A stretch of 10,022 nt of DNA from JANOGU01 sp964499865 (lineage in GTDB: Bacteria > Pseudomonadota > Alphaproteobacteria > Rhodobacterales > Rhodobacteraceae): contig CAZCPY010000115.1 in assembly GCA_964499865.1 (NCBI GenBank), positions 1 to 10,022 of the forward strand, given 5' to 3'. The notes beneath the pieces were generated by a model that searched no databases, was not told the DNA's origin, and saw nothing but the letters and a program-made list of their open reading frames with translations. Positions 1-6,447 of this stretch are shown here, in pieces (the first letter of the stretch is position 1; each line of letters begins with the position of its first letter). The translations under genes were made by a program, and so were the position numbers.

Positions 1-923
1 TCGCGGCAGGTGATGCGGTTGCCGGTCCAGTTGTGGAAATACTCGTGCGCGATGATCCCCTCGATGCGGGCGAAGTCGTCGTCGGTCGCGGTTTCAGGGG
101 AGGCCAGCACATACTTGGCGTTGAAGATGTTGAGCCCCTTGTTCTCCATCGCGCCCATGTTGAAGTCGTCGACGGCGACGATGTTGAACACGTCCAGATC
201 GTATTCGCGGCCATAGCGCGCCTCGTCCCAGGCCATGGATTTCTTGAGGCTTTCCATCGCCCAGGCGCAGCGGTCCCGGTCGCCGGGGCGCACCCAGACG
301 TTCAGCGCGACCTCGCGGCCGCCGGCGGTGCGGAAGCCGTCCGAATGGGCCACGAGATCGCCCGCGACAAGCGCGAACAGGTAGGCGGGCTTGGGCCAGG
401 GGTCGTGCCATTCGGCCCAAGCAGGGCCTTCGGCCACCGGGTTGCCGTTCGACAGAAGCACCGGCAGGTCCGCCTCGATGCGCACGCGGAACGGCGCCAT
501 CACGTCGGGGCGGTCGGGGTAGAAGGTGATGCGGCGGAAGCCTTCGGCCTCGCACTGCGTGCAGTACATCCCGCGCGAGATGTACAGCCCCTCCAGCGCG
601 GTGTTGGCCGAGGGGTCGATCTGAACCTCGGTCTCCAGCGTGAAGGGCCCTGCGGGCAGGGCCGCGGCGGGGATACGCAGGCCGCGCGGGCCGGGCGTGA
701 TGTCCAGCGCCTGCCCGTCCAGCCGCAGCGCCAGCAGCCGCGGGCCTTCGCCGTCCAGCCACAGGTCGGCGCCCGCGCGCCTGGGCGCAAAGGACAGCCG
801 CGCGGTGACGCGGGTCGCCTCGGGCGCCAGGCGGAAGGTCAGGTCCACCCCGGTCACGTCAAAGGGATAGGGGGCATAGTCGGCCAGGCGGATCGTCTCG
901 GCCGGGCGGTCTTGGTCGGACAT
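1..923 (-). CDS. pepN: Aminopeptidase N (M1 family zinc metallopeptidase), 5' part only
   Basis: This gene encodes the N-terminal 307 residues of a PepN-type aminopeptidase, a cytosolic zinc enzyme that removes N-terminal residues from peptides. The reading frame is open to the left edge, so the C-terminal portion is missing; full-length family members are roughly 850-880 residues. The translation contains the M1 exopeptidase motif GAMEN at residues 257-261, followed by KGLNIFN. The zinc-binding motif HEYFHNWTGNR starts at residue 293, with H293 and H297 as zinc ligands and E294 as catalytic base. The third zinc ligand, a downstream glutamate, lies outside the window. These positions sit four residues before the equivalents in the E. 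coli enzyme, which supports the chosen ATG (MSDQDRPAET). An AGGAG ribosome site lies five bases upstream at 929-933. The gene diverges from the kinase gene across a 128-base spacer. Identification is firm. Confidence 0.95.
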   Translation of the reverse strand, partial: MSDQDRPAETIRLADYAPYPFDVTGVDLTFRLAPEATRVTARLSFAPRRAGADLWLDGEGPRLLALRLDGQALDITPGPRGLRIPAAALPAGPFTLETEVQIDPSANTALEGLYISRGMYCTQCEAEGFRRITFYPDRPDVMAPFRVRIEADLPVLLSNGNPVAEGPAWAEWHDPWPKPAYLFALVAGDLVAHSDGFRTAGGREVALNVWVRPGDRDRCAWAMESLKKSMAWDEARYGREYDLDVFNIVAVDDFNMGAMENKGLNIFNAKYVLASPETATDDDFARIEGIIAHEYFHNWTGNRITCR

Positions 924-995
924 GCGCGCTCCTGATCGGCTTTGCCCTTGATGTAGCTGCGCCACCGCAGCGGGAAAAGACCCGAGCGGGGGTGG

Positions 996-1024
996 TTCCT
1001 GCCGCGCGCCGCCTGCACTACACT
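996..1024 (+). promoter_or_regulatory. Weak candidate promoter for the kinase-dtd pair
   Basis: A TACACT hexamer (1019-1024, four of six matches to TATAAT) sits 17 bases after TTCCTG (996-1001), which matches the -35 consensus poorly. Transcription would start near 1031, just before the ribosome site. This is inference from spacing and a partial -10 match only. The rest of the 128-base divergent spacer shows no clear promoter for pepN. Confidence 0.25.
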
Positions 1025-1039
1025 TCCCCAAACCGCTTT

Positions 1040-1044
1040 GGGAG
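1040..1044 (+). promoter_or_regulatory. Ribosome binding site fixing the kinase start
   Basis: GGGAG lies seven bases before the ATG at 1052. It favours that codon over the in-frame GTG at 992, which would add 20 residues that do not resemble a PfkB N-terminus. Confidence 0.7.
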
Positions 1045-1051
1045 AGAGCGC

Positions 1052-1981
1052 ATGGCGATGATTCTGTGCTGTGGCGAGGCGCTGATCGACATGTTGCCGC
1101 GCGAGACGGCGCAAGGCGAGCGCGCCTTCGCGCCCTATGCCGGGGGGGCGGTGTTCAACACCGCCATCGCGCTGGGGCGGCTTGGGGTGCCTGCGGGGTT
1201 CTTCTCGGGCCTGTCCACCGACATGATGGGCGAGATCCTGGTGGAGACGCTGGCGGCCAGCCACGTTGACACCTCATTGGCGGCGCGGTCGGGGCGGCCC
1301 ACGACCATCGCTTTCGTCAAGCTGGTGGACGGGCAGGCGACCTATGCCTTCTACGACGAGAACACCGCCGGGCGGCTGCTGGCGCAGGCCGACCTGCCCG
1401 CGATCCCCGACGATGTGGGCACGCTGTTCTTCGGCGGCATCAGCCTGGTGAACGACCCCGCCGCCTCGACCTACGCGGCCTTCATGGGCCGCGCGCGGGC
1501 GGCGGGCCGGGTGACGATGATCGACCCCAACATCCGCCCGGGCTTCATCACCGACCAGGCGACCTATCGCGCCCGGATCGCGGCGATGATGGCGACGGCG
1601 GACATCGTCAAGCTGTCGGACGAGGACCTGCGCTGGCTGCAGGGGCCGGGCGATCTTCTGGCGCTGGCGCGCGGGCTGGTGGCGACGGGGCCGAAGCTGG
1701 TGCTGATCACCGAAGGCGCGAAGGGTGCGCGGGGCGTGACGGCGACGCAGGACCGTTTCGTGCCTGCACAGAAGGTGACGGTCGCCGATACGGTGGGGGC
1801 GGGCGACACGTTCAACGCAGGCGCGCTGGCGGCGTTGCACCAGGCGGGCGTGCTGACCAAAGCCGGGGTGGCGGCGCTGTCGGATGCGCAGATCGACGCT
1901 GCCCTGTCGCTGGGGTCGCGGGCGGCCGCCGTCACCGTCAGCCGCCCCGGCGCCAACCCGCCCTGGGCGCACGAGGTGTGA
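1052..1981 (+). CDS. PfkB-family carbohydrate kinase, probably fructokinase
   Basis: This 309-residue protein is a ribokinase/PfkB-fold sugar kinase that transfers phosphate from ATP to a sugar in the cytoplasm. It opens with MAMILCCGEALIDML, typical of the fructokinase branch. It carries the first PfkB signature (GGAVFN, residues 31-36, continuing TAIALGRLG) and the second (DTVGAGDTFNAG, starting at residue 246), in which D252 is the expected catalytic base and GAGD forms the anion hole. The length is normal for the family. The ATG at 1052 is preceded by GGGAG seven bases away. The stop codon overlaps the GTG start of dtd, so the two are probably co-transcribed and translationally coupled, although their functions are unrelated. 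Fructose is the likeliest substrate from overall resemblance, but 2-keto-3-deoxygluconate or another sugar cannot be excluded because no sugar catabolic genes lie next to it. Confidence 0.9.
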   Translation: MAMILCCGEALIDMLPRETAQGERAFAPYAGGAVFNTAIALGRLGVPAGFFSGLSTDMMGEILVETLAASHVDTSLAARSGRPTTIAFVKLVDGQATYAFYDENTAGRLLAQADLPAIPDDVGTLFFGGISLVNDPAASTYAAFMGRARAAGRVTMIDPNIRPGFITDQATYRARIAAMMATADIVKLSDEDLRWLQGPGDLLALARGLVATGPKLVLITEGAKGARGVTATQDRFVPAQKVTVADTVGAGDTFNAGALAALHQAGVLTKAGVAALSDAQIDAALSLGSRAAAVTVSRPGANPPWAHEV

Positions 1982-2421
1982 GGGCGGTCGTCCAGCGCGT
2001 GTCGGCGGCCGCGGTTTCGGTCGCGGGGGAACAGGTGGGCGCCATCGGCCCGGGCCTTCTGGTGCTGGTCTGCGCCATGCAGGGCGACGGCGCGGCGCAG
2101 GCCGACCGGCTGGCCGACCGGATCGCCCGCCTGCGCATCTTCCGCGACGGGGCAGGCAGGATGAACCTTGCCGTCGCCGATGCGGGCGGTGCGGTGCTGG
2201 TGGTCAGCCAGTTCACCCTTGCCGCCGACCTGAAGGGCAACCGCCCGGGTTTTTCCACCGCCGCCGCGCCGGACGTGGCGCGCGCGCTGTACGAGCGCGT
2301 GGCCGACCGCTTCGCGACCCTGGGCCTGACGGTGGCACGCGGGCGGTTCGGGGCGGACATGGCGGTGTCGCTGGTGAACGACGGGCCGGTGACGATCTGG
2401 ATCGACACCGAGACGCCGTAG
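1978..2421 (+). CDS. dtd: D-aminoacyl-tRNA deacylase
   Basis: The 147-residue product is the DTD proofreading enzyme, which hydrolyses D-amino acids (and glycine mischarged on tRNA-Ala) from tRNA and so keeps D-residues out of protein. Both family motifs are intact: SQFT at residues 77-80 in the context SQFTLAAD, and NDGPVT at 134-139, which holds the Gly-cisPro pair (G136, P137) that reaches across the dimer to reject L-aminoacyl substrates. The N-terminus MRAVVQRVSAAAV matches the usual start of the family, so initiation is at GTG 1978-1980. That codon shares bases with the kinase stop TGA (1979-1981), an arrangement typical of translational coupling; no separate strong ribosome site is needed or seen. 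Length is normal. It ends in a convergent spacer that contains a long hairpin. Confidence 0.96.
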   Translation: MRAVVQRVSAAAVSVAGEQVGAIGPGLLVLVCAMQGDGAAQADRLADRIARLRIFRDGAGRMNLAVADAGGAVLVVSQFTLAADLKGNRPGFSTAAAPDVARALYERVADRFATLGLTVARGRFGADMAVSLVNDGPVTIWIDTETP

Positions 2422-2449
2422 GGCAGAGACGCGGGGACGGGCGCCTCAC

Positions 2450-2484
2450 CTTCCCCTCCCTCCCCCACGGGGCGGGGAGGGAAG
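2450..2484. terminator. Long C/G hairpin between convergent dtd and HlyU-like genes
   Basis: Bases 2450-2465 and 2469-2484 form a 16-bp stem with two mismatches and one wobble pair, closed by a three-base loop (2466-2468). The left arm is pyrimidine (cttcccctccct...) and the right arm is purine with one C. It lies in the 99-base spacer between two genes that converge on it, so it may stop transcription from both sides. There is no T-run after it in either direction, so it is not a classical intrinsic terminator; it could instead protect 3' ends or be a repeat element. Confidence 0.4.
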
Positions 2485-2520
2485 CGCCCCGGAAGGCGGC
2501 GTTCCGCGCCCGTGTTGCCT

Positions 2521-2796
2521 TTAGCCCCGTGGCCCGAGGATCGCATCACCCTGGGTGTCGATGACGATCCTGGCCTTGGCCAGGGCTATGGCGGCCGCAT
2601 CGTCGCGCGAGGCCATGGTGTCGGCGCGCACCAGATCATGCACGCGCCCGTCCTTTTCGATCCGCGCCGCCACGCGGAACTGCCCGCCCTCGGCCCGTGG
2701 CATCGGGGTGATGCGGAAACCCTTGTACTCCTCGCCCGGGGCGGGGGCGGGAGGGTCGTCGGACTTGGCGCCGAACAGGCGGGACCAGAAGGGCAT
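2521..2796 (-). CDS. HlyU-family small protein
   Basis: This gene encodes a 91-residue cytosolic protein of the HlyU family. The founding Vibrio protein is a transcriptional activator of haemolysin, but the small alphaproteobacterial members have no established role. The core YKGFRITPMPRAEGGQFRVA (residues 24-43), the following RADT, and the C-terminal KARIVIDTQGDAIL (74-87) fit the family pattern. The N-terminus MPFWSRLFGA is a short amphipathic start followed by an acidic/proline linker. The frame stays open upstream to 2931, but the ATG at 2796 has GGGAG six bases before it (2803-2807) and gives the expected length; the upstream 45 residues are arginine- and proline-rich and look non-coding. 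It is convergent with dtd and divergent from the small secreted protein gene. Family assignment is from recognition of the motif, not from a search. Confidence 0.8.
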   Translation of the reverse strand: MPFWSRLFGAKSDDPPAPAPGEEYKGFRITPMPRAEGGQFRVAARIEKDGRVHDLVRADTMASRDDAAAIALAKARIVIDTQGDAILGPRG

Positions 2797-2939
2797 CGGG
2801 CGCTCCCAGGGGCGGGGGCCTTCATTCAGGCCGCCAGGCGGGCAGGCGTCAAGAGGGCCCGGCGTGGCGCGCCTGCGCCACGTCCTTGCGACATCGAAGC
2901 GGCCCGCGCGACACCGCACGGGTGCCGTCATCTGCGTGT

Positions 2940-2945
2940 TACGAT
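2940..2945 (+). promoter_or_regulatory. Candidate -10 box implying a leaderless transcript
   Basis: TACGAT matches TATAAT at four of six positions and ends seven bases before the ATG at 2953. If used, transcription would begin at or next to the start codon. No -35 element is recognisable at 16-18 bases spacing, so support is weak; the absence of a ribosome site ahead of this gene is the main reason to list it. Confidence 0.25.
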
Positions 2946-2952
2946 CTCATGC

Positions 2953-3240
2953 ATGCCGCATCGAATCGCCCTTGCCCTGACGCTTGCCTTCGCCGCGCCC
3001 GCCGCCGCGGGCTCGCCGATAGCCGAAGTGGTCTGCGCCCCCCGCGCCGACATGGAGGCGCGGCTGGAACGCGAGTTCCGCAGCACGCTGACCGGCAGCG
3101 GCCTGCGCGATGCGGATGCCATGCTGCAGGTCTGGACCGACGACAGCGGCCGCTGGACGCTGGTGCAGCGCTATGCCTCGGGCCGGTCCTGCATCCTGGC
3201 GATGGGCGAGGCCTGGCAGGACATGCGCCCCGGAAGCTGA
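2953..3240 (+). CDS. Small secreted protein with two cysteines, unknown function
   Basis: The 95-residue product begins with MPHRIALALTLAFAAPAAAG, a clear Sec signal peptide with cleavage likely after AAA at about residue 19. The mature protein would be about 76 residues and periplasmic. It has two cysteines, C28 (VVCAPRADM) and C80 (GRSCILAMGEAW), well placed to form a disulfide. Between them lies a pattern of charged helix (RADMEARLEREF) followed by strand-like WTLVQRY. I recognise similar short proteins with a CAP...E/RSCILAMG pattern in Rhodobacteraceae, sometimes labelled S-adenosyl-L-homocysteine hydrolase, a name its size and signal peptide rule out. No function can be given. No Shine-Dalgarno is visible before the ATG; an out-of-frame ATG sits four bases upstream. 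The gene diverges from the HlyU-like gene and ends 21 bases from the convergent lipoprotein gene. Confidence 0.75.
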   Translation: MPHRIALALTLAFAAPAAAGSPIAEVVCAPRADMEARLEREFRSTLTGSGLRDADAMLQVWTDDSGRWTLVQRYASGRSCILAMGEAWQDMRPGS

Positions 3241-3261
3241 CGCGTCCCGAGGGCGGAAACC

Positions 3262-3852
3262 TCAGCCCTTCCGGCAGTATTCCTGCTGGCTGACCCAGGC
3301 CACCATGTCGGCCCGCTTGCGCGAACTGCGCAGCGGCGCCCAGTCGCGCCCGATGCCGCGGTTGCCGCCGCCCGCCACCATGCCGTCGCTGGCCACGTTC
3401 GCGGCCATGATCTCGACCGCGCAGGCGAGGTTTGCCGCGCCGTCCTTCAGCGCGGCGGCGGTGCGCGCCTCGCAGCCGTATTGCCGGGCGGTCGAAGGCG
3501 CGATCTGCGTCAGCCCGATCCAGCGCCCTCCGCCGCCCACGGCGCGCGGGTTCCAGGTGCTTTCGTGCTTGGCCAGCGCCGACAGCACGCCGACCCAGAA
3601 GGCCCGGCGCTCGGCGATTCCGGCATTGCGGTAGTCCGGGCACCAGGTGTCGATGTCGGCGGGGACCAGACCGGCCAGCTTGTCGTCCTCTTCGGCCACC
3701 GCCATCAGCGTCCGCCCGGTCCAGTCGTCGCCCTCGGCGCGGTTGTCCCATTGCATCGCCGGGCGGAAGTCGGCCATGTTCAGGTTCGCGGTCTCCATGC
3801 AGGCCGACAGCGTCATGGCGGCGGCAAGCGCAAACTGGGCGTTTCGGTTCAT
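3262..3852 (-). CDS. Small lytic transglycosylase (SLT domain) lipoprotein
   Basis: This 196-residue protein is a probable peptidoglycan lytic transglycosylase anchored in the envelope. Its N-terminus MNRNAQFALAAAMTLSAC ends in a lipobox (LSAC, C18 as the lipid-carrying residue). The SLT/goose-lysozyme-like core spans roughly residues 80-150. E97 in AKHESTWNP is the expected catalytic glutamate, and GLTQIAPSTARQYGC (113-127) is the conserved GLxQI-type motif. Four further cysteines (71, 127, 144, 193) could form two disulfides in the periplasm. The protein is short for a transglycosylase, essentially one domain with a linker, so it may be a specialised or localised enzyme. Only a weak GGA precedes the ATG. 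It converges with the secreted-protein gene. The domain call is good; the exact cell-wall role is not known. Confidence 0.85.
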   Translation of the reverse strand: MNRNAQFALAAAMTLSACMETANLNMADFRPAMQWDNRAEGDDWTGRTLMAVAEEDDKLAGLVPADIDTWCPDYRNAGIAERRAFWVGVLSALAKHESTWNPRAVGGGGRWIGLTQIAPSTARQYGCEARTAAALKDGAANLACAVEIMAANVASDGMVAGGGNRGIGRDWAPLRSSRKRADMVAWVSQQEYCRKG

Positions 3853-4090
3853 CGGTCCGCTTCTGGCAGCACTGCCGGGAACGGGGGCAGCGGCGCGGCC
3901 ATCGTCGGGAAAGGCCCCGGCTGTCGAGTCCCGCGTCGGAACCCCCGGGATTTCAGCCGATTCCCGCAGGATGCACCGCAGGCCGTGCGCGGAAACCTGC
4001 CGTTTTCGCGCATGGGTTGTGCCCTTGCGCGATCCCTGCGGCGCGGGGTGCCCCTGCGCCGATCAGGGCGGCTCTTGCCCGGGCGCCGCC
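3853..4090. other. Non-coding stretch upstream of gatB
   Basis: Between the lipoprotein start and gatB are 290 bases with no credible gene, tRNA or named RNA. A short inverted repeat, ggcag-ca-ctgcc (3865-3876), lies in the lipoprotein leader. No riboswitch or T-box pattern was recognised; the last 50 bases hold the candidate gatB promoter and ribosome site. Confidence 0.5.
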
Positions 4091-4119
4091 TTGCCGCAGG
4101 CCGCAGGCTCGCCTAAACC
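4091..4119 (+). promoter_or_regulatory. Weak candidate gatB promoter
   Basis: TTGCCG (4091-4096), four of six to TTGACA, is followed after 17 bases by TAAACC (4114-4119), three of six to TATAAT. A start near 4126 would place the upstream ATG at 4122 outside the transcript and leave a short leader with the AGGAGG site. This is inference from sequence pattern only. Confidence 0.3.
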
Positions 4120-4130
4120 GCATGACCGAC

Positions 4131-4136
4131 AGGAGG
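4131..4136 (+). promoter_or_regulatory. Strong ribosome binding site fixing the gatB start
   Basis: A perfect AGGAGG lies six bases before the ATG at 4143. It rules against the in-frame ATG at 4122, which is upstream of the site and would add only MTDRRTA. Confidence 0.85.
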
Positions 4137-4142
4137 ACCGCG

Positions 4143-5657
4143 ATGCTCGACCTCGGCTTCACCCCGCCCGCTGCCCGCGTGATCGAAGGCGCCCGCGGCG
4201 CCTGGGAGATCGTGATCGGCATGGAGGTCCATGCCCAGGTGGCCAGCCAGGCCAAGCTGTTCTCGGGCGCCGCGACCGCGACCGGGGCAGAGCCCAATGC
4301 CAACGTCAGCTTCGTCGATGCCGCGATGCCGGGGATGCTGCCCGTCATCAACGAATTCTGCGTCGAACAGGCGGTCCGCACGGGGCTGGGGCTGAAGGCC
4401 GCGATCAACCTGGCGTCCGCCTTCGACCGCAAGAACTATTTCTACCCCGACCTGCCGCAGGGCTACCAGATCAGCCAGTTGTATCACCCGCTGGTGGGCG
4501 AGGGCGAGGTGATCGTGGGCATGGGGCCGGGCGTGGCGCGCCGCGTCAGGATCGAGCGCATCCATCTGGAACAGGACGCGGGCAAGTCGATCCACGACAT
4601 GGACCCCGCGCTGTCCTTCGTCGACTTCAACCGCACCGGCGTGGCGCTGATGGAAATCGTCAGCCGCCCCGACATCCGGGGACCGGAGGAAGCCGCGGCC
4701 TATGTCGCCAAGCTGCGCCAGATCCTGCGCTATCTCGGCACCTGCGACGGCAACATGCAGTCGGGCAACCTGCGCGCCGACGTCAACGTCAGCGTCTGCC
4801 GCCCGGGCCAGTATGAGAAATACCAGGCCACGCAGGACTTTTCGCATCTGGGCACGCGCTGCGAGATCAAGAACATGAACTCGCTGCGCTTCATCCAGGC
4901 CGCCATCGACCACGAGGCGCGGCGGCAGATCGCCATCCTTGAAGACGGCGGTTCCGTGGTGCAGGAGACCCGCCTCTACGACCCCGACCGCGGCGAGACG
5001 CGGTCGATGCGGTCCAAGGAAGAGGCGCAGGACTACCGCTACTTCCCCGACCCCGACCTGCCGCCGCTGGAAATCGAGCAGGCCTGGGTGGACCGCATCG
5101 CCGCCACGCTTCCCGAACTGCCCGACGCGCGCAAGGCGCGCTACATCGCCGACTTCGGGCTGACCGACTATGACGCGGGCGTGCTGACCGCGGAACCGGA
5201 CGCGGCGGCCTTCTTCGAGGCGGTGGCGCGGGGGCGCGACGGCAAGCAGGCGGCGAACTGGGTCATCAATGAACTGTTCGGGCGGCTCAACAGGCAGGGG
5301 CTGGAGATCGGCGACAGCCCGATCGGCGCGGCGCGGCTGGGGGGCGTGCTGGACCTGATCGCCTCGGGCGAGATCACCAGCAAGATGGCCAAGGACCTGT
5401 TCGAACTCTTGTGGACCGACCCCGGCGACCCCGCCGAGGTGGCCGCGCGCCACGGCATGAAGCAGGTGACCGACGAGGGCGAAATCGAGGCGGCGCTGGC
5501 CGCCCTGATCGCCGCCAACCCCGAACAGGTGGAAAAGGCGCGGGTGAACCCCAAGCTCGCGGGCTGGTTCACGGGCCAGGTGCTCAAGGCCACGGGCGGC
5601 AAGGCCAATCCTGCGGTGGTCAACGCCATGGTGGCCGAGGCGCTTTCGCGCGCCTGA
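4143..5657 (+). CDS. gatB: Asp-tRNA(Asn)/Glu-tRNA(Gln) amidotransferase subunit B
   Basis: The 504-residue GatB subunit works with GatA and GatC to convert Glu-tRNA(Gln) to Gln-tRNA(Gln), and in some species Asp-tRNA(Asn) to Asn-tRNA(Asn). GatB binds the mischarged tRNA and carries the kinase site that activates the side chain. Clear family blocks are IGMEVHAQ (residues 25-32), DRKNYFYPDLPQGYQISQ (95-112) and HLEQDAGKS (141-149); the histidine and glutamates of the first and third include the metal ligands. The C-terminal part is the GatB/YqeY tRNA-binding tail, ending in a GQVLKATGGKANPAVVN segment. Length fits alphaproteobacterial GatB, slightly longer than other versions because of an N-terminal extension. 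gatA and gatC are not adjacent, which is usual in this group. A perfect AGGAGG sets the start. The DUF4177 gene follows after 145 bases with its own candidate promoter. Confidence 0.97.
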   Translation: MLDLGFTPPAARVIEGARGAWEIVIGMEVHAQVASQAKLFSGAATATGAEPNANVSFVDAAMPGMLPVINEFCVEQAVRTGLGLKAAINLASAFDRKNYFYPDLPQGYQISQLYHPLVGEGEVIVGMGPGVARRVRIERIHLEQDAGKSIHDMDPALSFVDFNRTGVALMEIVSRPDIRGPEEAAAYVAKLRQILRYLGTCDGNMQSGNLRADVNVSVCRPGQYEKYQATQDFSHLGTRCEIKNMNSLRFIQAAIDHEARRQIAILEDGGSVVQETRLYDPDRGETRSMRSKEEAQDYRYFPDPDLPPLEIEQAWVDRIAATLPELPDARKARYIADFGLTDYDAGVLTAEPDAAAFFEAVARGRDGKQAANWVINELFGRLNRQGLEIGDSPIGAARLGGVLDLIASGEITSKMAKDLFELLWTDPGDPAEVAARHGMKQVTDEGEIEAALAALIAANPEQVEKARVNPKLAGWFTGQVLKATGGKANPAVVNAMVAEALSRA

Positions 5658-5742
5658 CTGACGCAAGGGCATCCGCCGCCGCGAAGTCGCGGGCCGAGGG
5701 CAGGCGTGCAAAGCCGGGCGGCCCCCCCCCCGAGCGGCGGGG

Positions 5743-5771
5743 TTGGCGGGGGCGCGCGCGGCCGCTATGGT
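5743..5771 (+). promoter_or_regulatory. Candidate promoter for the DUF4177 gene
   Basis: TTGGCG (5743-5748) and TATGGT (5766-5771, four of six to TATAAT) are separated by exactly 17 bases. Transcription would start near 5778, giving a leader of about 25 bases before the ATG at 5803 and ruling out initiation at the ATG that overlaps the -10 box (5767). Confidence 0.4.
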
Positions 5772-5802
5772 GCCGCCCGTCGCAGGTTGCCCCGGGTCGG
5801 TC

Positions 5803-6303
5803 ATGCACGCCTATGAATACAAGGTCATCCCCGCCCCCCGCAGGGGCGAAAAGGCGAAGGGGGCGAAAACCACGGCCGACCGCTTCGGCGTGGCGCTGGC
5901 GCATGCCATGAACGAGCAGGCGCGCGACGGCTGGGAATACCTGCGGGCCGAAACGCTGCCCTGCGACGAACGCGTGGGCTTCACCGGCAGCGCGACGCAT
6001 TTCCACCACATGCTGGTCTTCCGCCGCGCGCCGGCCCGTCCGGCCGAGGCACCCTTGCCTGTCGTGGCAGCGCCGCGTGGGCCTGCCGTGTCCACCAGAG
6101 ACGCCGCGGCACTGATCCCCGAGGCTGCGCCCGAGGCGACCGTGATCGCCGCGATGCACACCCAGCCCCCTCTCGGCGCCGCCCCGCCCGCCGCCCCGCC
6201 CGCCGCCCCGCCCGTCGGCCCGCCCGTCGCCCCGCCCGTCGGCCCGCCCGTCGGCCCGGCGACGAACCCCGTCCCGTCGACGCGGCCCAACGGGCGGGTC
6301 TGA
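5803..6303 (+). CDS. DUF4177 domain protein with proline-rich repeat tail
   Basis: The 166-residue product has two parts. Residues 1-77 (MHAYEYKVIPAPRRGEKAKG..., then RDGWEYLRAETLPCDER and HHMLVFRR) match the small DUF4177 family found in Rhodobacteraceae, a compact alpha/beta domain with a conserved YKV, GWE and LVF pattern and no known activity. Residues 78-166 are low-complexity, rich in alanine and proline, and include six four-residue repeats [AG]PP[AV] at 127-150 encoded by a 12-bp tandem repeat. No signal peptide or membrane segment is present, so a cytosolic location is expected. The ATG at 5803 gives the family N-terminus; there is no good ribosome site, and the in-frame ATG at 5767 would add twelve residues and overlaps a likely -10 box. 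Function is unknown; the tail may be a disordered linker or protein-binding region. Confidence 0.82.
   Translation: MHAYEYKVIPAPRRGEKAKGAKTTADRFGVALAHAMNEQARDGWEYLRAETLPCDERVGFTGSATHFHHMLVFRRAPARPAEAPLPVVAAPRGPAVSTRDAAALIPEAAPEATVIAAMHTQPPLGAAPPAAPPAAPPVGPPVAPPVGPPVGPATNPVPSTRPNGRV
6181..6264 (+). repeat. 12-bp tandem repeat coding [AG]PP[AV]
   Basis: Six consecutive 12-base units of the form (g/gc)cccgcccg(c/t)c run from 6181 to 6252, with a degenerate seventh to 6264. Units differ only at two positions. They are in frame, so gain or loss of a unit would change the tail length by four residues without a frameshift. Confidence 0.9.
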
Positions 6304-6335
6304 GGGCGCGACGGCATCCCCGGACTACCCCGTCC

Positions 6336-6345
6336 NNNNNNNNNN
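6336..6345. other. Assembly gap (10 N)
   Basis: Ten N characters mark missing or unresolved sequence of unstated length in the spacer after the DUF4177 gene. The nine bases accccgtcc occur immediately on both sides (6327-6335 and 6346-6354), so the gap sits at the edge of a palindromic repeat. No recognised gene is cut by it. Confidence 0.98.
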
Positions 6346-6431
6346 ACCCCGTCCCGGGCCTGACCCGGGACCTTGCCCGCCACCCGCGGCACCTGACGCA
6401 GGCGAGGCCCCGGCGCAGGGCCGGGGCGGGG
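6346..6431. repeat. Bipartite palindromic intergenic repeat, copy A
   Basis: Two perfect 8-bp stems with five-base loops stand 56 bases apart: CCCGGGcctgaCCCGGG within 6351-6371, and gccccggc-gcagg-gccggggc at 6407-6427. The inner segment shares cacccgcgg and ggcgagg with copy B at 8948-9032. The left half is roughly the reverse complement of the right half. It lies between convergent genes, downstream of the aminotransferase, so it may also end transcription. There is no T-run. Confidence 0.8.
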
Positions 6432-6447
6432 CCACCGGGGCCGACCG

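Noticed and set aside
33..935. 300-residue plus-strand open frame at the left end
   Set aside because: It is antisense to pepN, whose GAMEN and HExxH motifs are unambiguous on the minus strand.
992..1051. Upstream GTG start for the sugar kinase
   Set aside because: The ATG at 1052 has a well-spaced GGGAG and gives the normal family N-terminus; the extension would also overlap the candidate promoter.
4113..5804. Long 563-residue open frame on the minus strand opposite gatB
   Set aside because: Its translation is arginine/glycine/histidine-rich with no recognisable domain and lies fully antisense to a certain gene; such open frames are expected at this base composition.
6181..6264. Possible CRISPR-like array
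   Set aside because: Units are 12 bases, contiguous with no spacers, and in frame within a coding sequence.
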